Shown in pieces: positions 11,001-23,000 of a stretch of DNA of 64,000 nt. Position 1 is the stretch's first letter; the number at the start of each line of letters is the position of its first letter. A program made the translations under genes and the position numbers. The notes under the pieces are model-generated. The model did no database searches, was not told the DNA's origin, and saw only the letters and a list, made by a program, of their open reading frames with translations. The stretch comes from Rhynchonema sp. JSB1_4 (Eukaryota; Nematoda; Chromadorea; Monhysterida; Xyalidae): contig JASAMV010007929.1 of NCBI GenBank assembly GCA_030248065.1, positions 1 to 64,000 of the forward strand, given 5' to 3'.

Positions 11001-14000
11001 GGAGACCGGAAAAGCGGAACACCGTCGTCAAGCAAAAGTGATGCCGTTGGACGCTCTCCTCTGCCAAAAGTTGGCGGGCCGTCTAGTGCTTATTCCGGCG
11101 ATTGGCTCTCGTTACCGTAACGACACCGCTTCTGCTTTGGCGACGGTGTTCCGCCTTTCCAGTCTCAGAGGGCGTTCCGCCTTTCGTGGACAGTAATGTT
11201 TCACAAACGTTTCATGATTTTTGGCTTGTGTCGGTCCACCTGCAAACCATACATTCATGAGCTTCTCGTTTATAGGCAAACTACGTCAACACGAGCCCGA
11301 TTTCGCAGCTGACGGAATGGTGAAACATTCTGACGTGGCTGCTGATTTGGGAAATGTTACACGTTGTAGAATACAATGTGGAGCATGATGGCACGCAGCT
11401 GGCTAGTGTGCGTTTCGAATGTTTCGGTCACACACAAGACGGGTATGTGTCAGCTGCGTGGCTTTGTTGACTACATATTTTACGTGTTGAGCTTGTTGTC
11501 TGCTTCGACTTCGAGAACGGGAGTTTCCCTGCGACTGTAAAAATGCATGAGGTAACGAAATTAGAAATGTACTATACAAGCACAAATTAGTTCACACGTA
11601 TCGTGTAACGAATCACGTCAAAATCATGACAAAATCCAACTGTGTCCTTGGTAAGCACACCAGCGTCAGCCCAAAGGATAACTGGTGGAGATAGATTTTT
11701 CGAATTATAGTTGCGTGACAGGCTTAGTGATCAAAGATGGTTTTCGTCAAATACCAATTTACAAGTCTGGCCAGTAAGTTTCAAAGTTACAAAAGCGGCA
11801 ACCTGACAACGACACAGATTTCACGGTTACCAAAGAGGTAAGCTACAAATGTAGATCTGTGACCGGCAGTGTGGTGGCAGGCCAATCGACCCAAGATACC
11901 CTAGGGGGGGGGGAAGGTTTCGGACTTACTCGAGATACCCCCCAGAGGCTACCCAAGATACCCCTATGGTCCGTCAAAAGGCGAAAAAAGGCCGTTTTTT
12001 GCATGCAATTTTACTGCAAAATCGGCCTAAAAAGGGGTATTTTTTGACATTTTTACCGAAAATTGGACTAAAATGACCATTTTTGGGTGTTTGCGCGCGG
12101 AGCCCGCGATTTTTGGGGGTCTCGAGGTCGAAAAACACCTATTGTTGCCTTTGAAAACCATCAATCTACTTACTCGAGATACCCTTTGGGGTCGGCTCGA
12201 GATAGATACCCTTCCCCCCCCCATCCCCCCCCCTAAGGGTTGACTCGAGATAGATACCCCTTAGGGGGGGGAATCCCACCCCCCATCCCCCCCCCAGCCA
12301 CTACAGTGGTGACCGGTGATTTCGTCTCTGACTACTGGCCCGGATCACCTAAGTTGTCTGGCGTTACGGGCCGAAACAGCAACGTGTCACTGGTCTTGCG
12401 CAAAGGCGCACCCTCAAAACACCTTACTGTCTGACCAATAACATTGGTATTTTTTGCTTCAATGCAGCCCTCAAGGCAACCCAGACATAGATCTGTGGCG
12501 TTTCATTACAATAAGTGATCATTCGACGGCAATGAAGCTCAACTTGGGGTCCTCAGATTTTGCAACAGCGCAGTGATTTGCAGCAGCGGGGCTTTGTGGA
12601 TATGCTACTTCATAACGGCTTAGAATTTTTTTTACGCTAAATGCACCCATAGGTAAAGTATAACTTCAATTCACCCACTTAAGGCAAAGTGCACTGGTTG
12701 TGATGTGAATGTAATTTGGTGTGCTTCCGAACAAGCACATCCATGGTTGGTGATAATGCTTTACAAGCACGAGTGCTCCTGCCGTTCGTCACTATAAAAC
12801 ATGAGTGAAGTTCGAGACCGATACATCCAAAATTTAAGGGCTTGATGCTGCTTTTGCTCGTTTCAGTGTTTGATTGATTGAACTGATTCGCTTTATTGTG
12901 AACCACTTTGTGCAGACATTTGATTTCAGATGTCTGTTGAAAATGCCAACATGTTGACAATGTTTCAGAAATGTGTATAATGACAACAAATCAGCATGAG
13001 TGGAGAGAGAACAAATGGAAACACAATATTATGCGAAAAAGCACAAGGCAAACGAAAAGCTCATGATTGTATGGTTGTCTTGCACTTGCATGGTTGGCTC
13101 ACCTTGCTCAATCATGCGCATCGGACACGCGCGCGCAACACTGCAAACAACACACACACCACACACACACAAACGCGCCAGCCAGCTGTGCTGACTGTGC
13201 TGCTGTTTGTTTGTTTATAAGGCACGTGTTTAGCTGCTTGGTCAACACGGCTGTATAGCCGAAGTGGCAAGCATTCGGACTCACAGCCGGATGGTCGGGG
13301 TTCAAATCCTGCCGAGTGCGAAAACGTTTTTCATGAAGTCCGGGCCCCGGGACTTTTAGTCACCGGGCCCGGGCTCCGGGACTTTTAGTCACCGGGCCCC
13401 TGTCCCGGGCCAGCACCACGGGGCTTTTAGCCACGGGCTCGGGCCCCGGGCCCCCGGGGCTTTTAGTCACCTCATCCCGGGCCCGGGCCCCCGGGACTTT
13501 TAGTCGGTCCCGACTTCCCTCCCGGCCCGACATTGCTCAAAATATTGGAAAAATCGTGGTTTTTCATTTAAAAAAACCTCGGTTTTTCGTAAGGATTTGG
13601 CCCCGCATTTAATATTATTTGCATTTTTTAGTTTGGAGCGGTCACTTTTGTGTCAAAAACCTTGCTTCTCAGAACAAACTAAAAAGTCATCAGAAAAAAT
13701 TGGTCAAAAAAAAATCAGGCCGGGCAGGGCCGAGTTTTCCCATTGTCGGGCCGGGCCGGGCCGACCTGTCGGGGATTGACACCTCTGGCAGTGGCAAGTA
13801 AGGCCGGTCTCACAATGTAGCGGGTTAGCGGGGTAGCGGATTAGCGGGCGGCTTATAGGCAGACCCGCTAATCCGCTGATCCGCAACCCGCAGTTGCTCT
13901 CACAATGTACGCGGAGGCAGAAATGCGGGTGAAACTCTGGTCATCCATTTTCTTTAATTTACCAGTATTTATTTTATTTATATCCGTTTGCTCAAGTTCT

Positions 14001-17000
14001 CTGGAACTACATGGTACTTAAGTATGGTATGTAACTTATGGAACAATTTGCTACCCAGAAGAACAGGATGACACACAAAGGCGCACGGGCGTTGCTCTTT
14101 TTCACTTGCTCATAGTGGTCTTGCTTTGTCCAATCGCCCGGCACAAAACACAGAATAACGCCCCTCCGCCATGTTGTCCGATAAAGCTCCACAGCCACAG
14201 TACTGGCCGTGTCTCTGGTACTGTACCGTGCCATATCTACCAGTGTCACGATACAAATCTACCCATGCACATGTTACAGTCGACCCTCTCTATAGTGAAC
14301 CTCCACATACTGTATGTAGTGAATCTGTAGTGAACGACAGTTTGGGTGCTAATTTGCCGGTAACCTCCAGATTACTGCCCTGCATAGCGAATGTAAGTTA
14401 ACGATCGCGTCACTATATAAGGGGTAGACTGTACATACTACCGTGTTACGTTCATCATAAATGAAAATACTTTTTGTTAAGAGGCGCTTAGTTCCTTGCA
14501 GTGAACCACGAATACAGCGCTTCAAAGTTTGGCATGGTATGCCACACAAAAACAATACCAGCCGCAGTATTACGCGCAGTCCCCCCTTGATGTATCAAGG
14601 TTCTTCGGTTCTTCAACGGCAACTTCCGTTCTTTTGCTTATTTTCATAATAAATTCTTAGAAATATGCTGATAATCATTCGTCGGTCGAACCTGGACACG
14701 AAAATTGACAGATAATGACAGGAAAGACTGTTTCTAAGCGTCCATCAGTTACAAAAATGTTTTCAGTGAAAGCAGCACGTTTCATTACCTACGGGAGCAC
14801 AGTTTAATGCTCTGATCATGTTTTGGAATCAAATTATACGCTTCTAAACATGTGCATCCATTGCTAACCCGCAAAAAAATTAGAACCTGTCCTAATCGTA
14901 AAAAGCGGATTAGCGGACCCGCTAACCCGCGAATTTACATGACATTGTGAGAGCACACGCGGGAGCGGATTAGCGTGTTAGCGGGCGAGAAGTTTCGCTC
15001 GCCCGCTAACCCGTAATCCGCTTTTTAGGTTGTGAGAGCAAGAAGCGGGCGCATCTCGCCCGCTAATCCGCTAACCCGCGTGCTATGTGAGACCGGCCTA
15101 AGCCTTTTTGTTCGACCAGGTCAGCCCCTCGTTCAATCCTATTCGCCGGGGCCGGACCGGCACTTGCAACAGTGAAACTGGTCTGTCTCGCGGCCACTGT
15201 GTGTTTTCTTTGAAACAATTTTGTTCGCGAAACAGTTTCCCAAAAAATCAAACTCAACCAATCTTTTGACGACACAGGCATCACCGTTCAATCGGTGCAC
15301 ACTGCATTCGACACGAGCTACGTGTGCAGCAAGGACGGTGCGGTGTACGCCTGGGGTCGGTCGCAATGCGGCCAATGTGGCGTCGTCTCACCGTTCGTCC
15401 ATCAACCACGATTGATTGAGCTCGATGTTGGTAATTGGTGTGCTTCGGTGACTACAGTTTGTTGCAGAAAATACATGTATGAAGAGAAAATGATTTTGAA
15501 TAGGTAGCTTGTTGGTAAATCTTTGCGCATAGCGCATTGATTTCCGGCGTTACAGCGAGCTTCACGCCTGCTTGCTGCTTCATTTCGTTGAAACGCTCGC
15601 TGTTCGAAGAATCGGATGCTTAAAAATACAGCAACATTACTCTATCTTATAATAACAGGACACGCTGGCGTCACAGTGCACACACGGACTCGCGCAGAAA
15701 CACGCTAAGAAACGCGCTCTATCGGTGGTCGCATCTGCGACTGGCGTACTTTGTCTCACGGATGATCAACAAGTGTGTGCTGAACAGTGATGTAGTTGAT
15801 CCGAGCAAGAAAGCTAGCTAGCTGGAGGGGTCCGGCACAAGAAAGCTAGCTAGCTAGCCGGGTACCCCGATTTGGGGGGTATTGGTCAAGAAGTCAAAAA
15901 CAGCGGTATAAAATTTGGTCTAAATTATGCTAAAATAAGCCTTAAAATGCGTATTTTTGTGCACGTGTGAGAAAATTTGAACGAATTTGGGATAAAATGG
16001 TCATTTTGGCACTAAAATCAACACTTTTCTTACTTGATGACCGGAGCAAGAAAGCTAGCTAGCCAGTTTTGGGGGGTATGGGTTTCGGAGTAAGAAAGCT
16101 ACCTAGCAGTTGGGGGGGGGTAATACCCCCATACCCCCCCAACCACATCACTGGTGCTGAAATTGTTTATGAAAAAAAGAAGATAGCGTTTTTTATTGTT
16201 TAGTTGTTTGCAGTGTAGTGGCAGGCAAATGGTTGCAAGGTACCCTTGGGCGGGATGGATTCAGATGGTTGCAAGGTACCCCCTACCCAGCCTCCGGGAG
16301 GTTGCAAGGTACCCCTGAGGTCCGAAAAAAGGGTGTTTTTTGCATGCATTATACTGCAAATTTGGCCGAAAAATTGGTACTTTTTTTGCATTTTGGCAAT
16401 TTCCCTAAAATACTTATTATATGGAGGTTTGCGCGCGGAGCGCGCGATTTTTGGGGTTTTGAGGTCGACAAACACCCATTTTGCCTATAAAAACAATAAA
16501 TTGATGGTTGCAAGGTATCCTCCGGGGTGGTTGCAAGGTACCTACCCTCCCCACCACCACCCCCAAGGGGTGGTTGCAAGGTACCTACTCCTTAGGGGGG
16601 AATCCCCCCAGCCACTACACTGGTTGTTTGTATTTCGCGCCGCTAATTAGGTTGACTCTGGGGATATTCTTTTCGTTTAAATCTTCCGCTAGTTTTCTTT
16701 TGAAACATTTTTGAACAAAAAGAAAGTCTTGAATTGCTTGTGTTATTTGGAGCAACTTTTACGACACTGTATTCCCTTCCAGTTATGGCAATGGGGCGTG
16801 TCAATGTCCGGCGATTGTGTGCAATTGCAACCCGTACCCGTCCACCCATGTCCCTGGGGCGCCAATCGCCGTGTTTTGAGCATGTGCGCTGGCCAAGCAC
16901 ATTATTGTGTGGTGATTGAAACATCAGCCGATTGTTACGATGAACAGGGCGTAGAGGCGCATGAACATCACTGCGCTGATGGTATGCAACATGCGATGTC

Positions 17001-20000
17001 GGATGGACAGCTCAACGTCATCAAAGGTGGTTAGGTAGTACATTTAGCCGGCAGCAGCGTTGTTCCTGGGGGGAGGGGGTCCCATCCCTCGGGTACGCTA
17101 TCTCCCCCTCAGGTGGTACACTATCCCCCTATCTCCCCCTCCGGGTACACTATCTCCCCCAATTTTGCCTAAAATAGCTTTTTTAGGCCTAAAATGGGCA
17201 TTTTTAGGCCTAAAATGTGTGATTTTTGGGTGAGTCTTCTCAAAAGTCGCCAAAATACCCTTTTTATGAGGAATTTTTTTCAAAAAGGGGCAAAAATAGG
17301 TCAAATTTTCTTCCTCAAAAAGTGACTTTTTCCTGAATTTGGGTCTTCTCCCTTCCCCCCTCGGGGGTACACTATCTCCCCCTCCAAAAAAAACGGAGGG
17401 TCGCTATCTCCCCTCCGGACCAGGAACTACACTGGCTGGCAGCCAGTATCAAACAGGCTCATGCGTATTTTCGGGGTGCACTGCACACAGTGTGGTGGCA
17501 GGCCAATCGACCTGAGATATCCTAGGGGGGAAGGTTTCGGAGTTACTCGAGGTACCCCCCAGAGGCTACCCAAGATACCCCTATGGTCCGTTAAAAGGCG
17601 AAAAAAGGCCGTTTTTTGCATGCAATTTTACTGCAAAATTGGCCTAAACATGGGTACCTTTTGACATTTTTGCCGAAAATTGGCCTAAAATGACCATTTT
17701 GGGTGCGCGATTTTTAGAGGTTCCGAGGTCGAAAAACACCTATTTTTGCCTTTGAAAAGCATAAATCTACTTACTCGAGATACCCTTTGGGGTCGGCTCG
17801 AGATAGATACCCTTCCCGCCCAATCCCCCTAAGGGTTGACTCGAGATAGATATCCCTTAGGGGGGAATCCCCATCCCCCCAGCCACTACAGTGACTGCAC
17901 ACTCGTGCTTATCTGGGGATAGAGGGATGTCGGGTGCCAAAAAAAGTGTGGGTGTCGAGTCCCTCAGATGTCGGGTGTCGGTTTTTTGGGACCCGACAGC
18001 TGACACCCGACACTTACGGTTCAAAACATCAGCTTTGCTGAGAGAAGAATTTTCAGGGAAAATTTTCTTCGAACCTGATGTATCCCCGAAGGCGCAGAAT
18101 GTAACATTTTGGTGTTTATTTCTTTTGAAAAACTTCAATTCAGTAAATTGAGGTAAAATTGCATTGATGATGCAAATGAGTAAAATTTTCTGTTTTTGGT
18201 TCAAAAACTAGGTGTCGGGTATTTTTAGAACTGTCGGGTGTCGGCGTTTTCTCAGATGTCAGGTACTCCCCCCTGACCTCTCACCCTATGCGTATCTGGT
18301 GCATTCAAACTGACTATGACCTGATGTAAGCGAAGCTCGTGTTCGGGTAGATCGACTTTCCCGTTATAAGTTACCTGCGAAAAAAACACCAAAGCCGAGT
18401 GCAGTCCCGCTGCCGTAAATAAGTATAAAATATCAAGACGACCAAATGTGTCTCAGTTTATTGACGCGATGTGTGTTTTACACTCCCGATTTGTTGATGT
18501 TTCAGTGAAATATCGACACGCGCCACAACAGCACGCATCGATCGCTGCTTCGGGATGTCCAAAATGTGAGGCGCAACGGGATTTGGAACGCATTCGCTTG
18601 TCGACCTTGAACGCCACTGCCACAGTAAGTTTGGCTGTTTGCTTGAAAAAGAACGATAAAAGTATTGACAAAATGGCGAAACGACACCAAATATGACCAG
18701 CGGCATTGAACGTGACGATCGGTTAGGTTCGGTACCAGTTTTGTGGTTTGCGAGACCCACACTGACTGTTTTGCTAAAAATATCACGCACGGCCCAATCA
18801 CATGTTGATCGAACACCGAAGCATTTTGGGGAAAGGTACTCCAGTCTCAAAATTGACCTTCCTTTTTCTGAGGCTTGGGCATGAGCTTAGGCTTACTATC
18901 ACTCGAATCCTGAGAAAATCCTTGCCTTCCAGTGCCAAATCGTCAATTTCCGTTTTATCTCTCTCAGGGCAACTGGACTATACTGTCATAAAGAACCGTT
19001 ATTTATTTTTCGTGAAAAAAAACGTTTTTTTCCGAAAAAAACCGTTTTTTTCCAAATACTTTTCCAGTACTTAAGAACGTAATTTCGAAAAATATAACAA
19101 TTTCAGTGCAAAATTTGTTCGAAGTGACGAGGGTGCTCTTGAAGAGTGCTGAAATCAGTCGAAAACACTTGGTTTACACGCTTTTTGGCCCATTTTGGGC
19201 TGGTTAATTTTTGTGCTCGAGCCAATTTTTCACTGAAATCGAAAAACTCATCAGTTTTGCATTACAATTTTTTGGAAAAATTGGAATAAAGTACCGATAT
19301 TTTTCCGATCAAAAACCGAAAAGGTGCCCACGGAAAAATAAATGGAAAAGTATTCGGGTCTCGGAAAAAAACGGTTTTTTCGGTTTTTTTTCCGAAAAAA
19401 AACCGGTTTTGTTCCGTCTGCCAGTATAAACTGGACTAATTTTTCTCAACATACAACACCGAACCGGACCGATCACCTGGCTGCCATTTCGATACAGATC
19501 AGCGTGGTAAATCTAAATATAAGAAAATTTTTTCTTTTACAGTCGGTTCCATTGAAACATCGACGTCACATGGCAGTGGTCGAGCAAGGATCGAGCAGCA
19601 TGAAACATCATCAAGATGAAAACGACGAGATTCTGATAATCGACGGACAAACAGCGAACGATGATGATGACACAACCGAATTGGCATTGGGATCGTTGAC
19701 GTTGGACGATGATGGTGGGGAACCAAGCGCTGGCGCACGACCGCGACCCACGTCCCTGTCTCAGTCGAACAGGACCACACGGTACGGTTGTGAAGCTGGA
19801 ATATTCATGCCAAGCGTATAAATGCACACGTCTGAAGGAGTTGAATTTTTAAAATTGAGCTAAATTGCTGTATGAAGGGTAACAATGGTCATTTTAGGGA
19901 TTATGCTTGCAGGAGCACGCGATATTGAGCATTTTGGACTTAAAAATGGCATATATTGACGTTTCTCGGAGAAATTTTAGAGCCGGATACCCCCGGACAA

Positions 20001-23000
20001 AAGGTCAGTATGCCGGATACCCCTGGGTGAAAAAAAATGAAAATACCGAGTACTGGGGGCTGGGGTAATCGCCATTCCCTCCCCACCACCCCCCTCCCCC
20101 AACTACACCACTAAGTTGCAGTGGTCGATCACAAACCATCACATCGTGGCTGACGGCGCGCCGCAGTCGCATCGGCAGTCAACCGGATCGATTCTCGTTC
20201 GTCGAATGGCCGAGTGGGGCGCTCAGTCCGTCCGACAATGCGTCTGATGTTTCGGACAACAACAACGATGCGGATGACTCGGGTGGGGGCTGGGTTGGGT
20301 CTGGTTTTGTGTCGGTCACCTGGTGCATTCGCACTGACGATCATCTTGTGCACCATCACTCGTCGCCTGTGAAAACAGCATGCATTATACAGACTATTCT
20401 CTTCGCAGTGACCGATCGGCGGTCAATGTCAGACATCTTCGGTTAGCCATCGAGAGAGCAAAAACGGTCGGTTGCTACACTTGGGATCATCCATGAATAA
20501 GATCCATGTTCATTATGAACGGCGGGGCAGGTTGTTCATTTTTGGGCCCGACAATCGCGAGATGCGCGTGAGCAGCGTATTTTGCAATTTTATCAATTGA
20601 ATTTGCAGCCTTTTCCGAGCCGGAGGCCGAGCACGCGGCCAAAAAAATGCCAGCTGACACTTCGACTGCGCGCGACAACAAGAGTAATAAATTGCGAATG
20701 AAAATGGGCGAGGTGTGGAGTTGGGGTGCGAACTCGTACGGACAGCTGGGTCACGGCGATTTTGTGAAACGGTGCGCGTGTGCAACTGAATTTTTTTTAA
20801 ATGTTTTAGTTTTGATATTCAGTGGTGGTGAGATGAAAGTAATTTTTCATTTGGATTTTTTCTAGAAGACGGACAAGCTGATCCATTGCTTCTGTGAATT
20901 TCTTCTGTTGATTTTATGCCAACGAAGGAACATTTTTGGAAGGCTGCTTAAAATTTCTCCGGCTCTGAAACAATGCAATGTGGTATTTTGGTGACATCAT
21001 GTTTTTGACATTCGTAATAGTAGCGCAATCGTATGCACAAGTTGCTGCAAGTTTTGCAAGCAGAATTTATCGACGGCGACGTGCGCGTGGTCGTGCCCTT
21101 GGCAGACCTAGCTGATTATCTTGTCTTGCGTTGTTCCACCGATAAATGTATTGCGTCTTGTATTGCAATAAATAACACAAACATTCTGAGTTTTCCATCT
21201 TTCCAATTATTTTTCTTTCGACTTCAGCCGCCAGCCGTGGCTGGTTGAACGGCTGAACGATGTTGGTGTGATCAAAGTGGCCGCTGGTAATCGACACACA
21301 ATCGCACTCACGCTCACTGGAGAGGTTTGTTGTATTTCTTGTTTGGCTAGCTTCATATGAGCAAACAACTTGTTTCGCTGTGCCTTCCCGTAATGCTTAA
21401 TTTTCAATGATTTTGTTGTATTTATAATAACGAAACAAAAGTTCTGTTTTTGTCGCAATGAGTTTATGCGCCGTCTACCCTGTTTATGGTGACATGACCG
21501 CGGGATCGGCCATTTTCTATCATTATGAAGAATTCGCACTAACGGTTTAAACGTCATTTGGGTGTAAAGGTCGGTGTAAATCTCGGTTGACAGCTCGGCT
21601 TGAAAGAGCTCAGTGTGATCTTGAAACTTTCCAAGTGAACAGCAGACAATGTTTCACGTCCACATCCAGCTTACACCGACCGATCTTTCGACCGAGGTTT
21701 ACACCGACCGTACAACACCCAACGCTGGTTTACAACACCGGTTTGAAAATTCCACCCTTAGAGTGGTTGGTAACTACGAGATTAGCGGCTAATCGGGGAC
21801 GAAAATGGCGCTTACGTTTAAAAACGTCCATTATATACAATGTTGTAGTGTTCCACTACAAAAAGTAAGTATCTTCGTGATGAAGAGGGTGCATCAGACC
21901 ACTCTCATTTCAGTTGTTTGTGTGGGGCTCGAACGAATCACATCAGCTCAAACAAGTCAGTCCCGAACCTTGCGCCGTGCCGACCGTGTTGAGGGTGGGT
22001 TGGGTTCACAATGACTAGTTGAAACATTTCAATTTCACAATAAATATAATTATTAATGGCTTGGTTGATGCATGACCACAACACTTTAGTGTGCTGTGTT
22101 GTTTCTGCTTGTGCACTACTCACAATGGAATCAAGTTGCCTGAAGCGGACAAAGGTGTTGATACCAAGTAGCCACTGCACACGATCCGTAAAATGCTTGG
22201 TTGTTTGCTGTGTACTGTATTGTTGCTGTTTCTTGATTGTTAGTTTGACTATTTAGTGCTCCGCGCCGACTACCACGCGCAGGAAACCACCTTCGATCAT
22301 AATTCCGACGTTTGGCAGACGTGTAAGATCGTGATCCATTTGTATGTCGCTGGCTGCATGCACATAAATGTGTTTCATTTTATTGGATGCTGCCGATTAC
22401 TTGCGTATTGTTTGCTTGCCTATTTTTGTTGCGAACAGTTTAATGTGTGACTTTTTCAAGTTTTTTGCTTTCTGCACTTGAAACTTTTGGCAATTTTTGC
22501 GGCTTTACAAACTTACTTCATGGTGGAAATTGTACCTGGTAATTTACAAAAACCTGGGGTTTGTTTCTCCCCTTTCTTTCACTTTCACATGGGCACGCAT
22601 GCACTAACAACATGTCGGAAAAGCGCAGTTTGTACCGAGATCCAGTGCAGTGACCCAACAAGCTTTATTACAGGTCGGCTCCCAATCAAGCATTCTTGAT
22701 GCGCACGCGGGTGCGGACTTCACGTTGTTGGTGGTTAATGGGTGCGACAACCACCCGACGTTGTACTACACCGGACGGGACTATGCCTCCAGGAATGACC
22801 AGACGTGCGTTATTTTCTGTTGCAATTGATTGTGTTGTATGGTACTTATACTGGCAAGCGAAAAAAACCGGTTTTCTTTTTCGGAAAAAAAACCGAAAAA
22901 AAAACCGTTTAATCCGAGACCCGAATACTTTTCCATTTATTTTTCCGTGGGTACCTTTTCGGTTTTTGATCGGAAAAAATATCGGTACTTTATTCCAAAT

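Noticed and set aside
16218..16650. Several overlapping frames on both strands
   Set aside because: They come from the low-complexity hAT-like element of type F.
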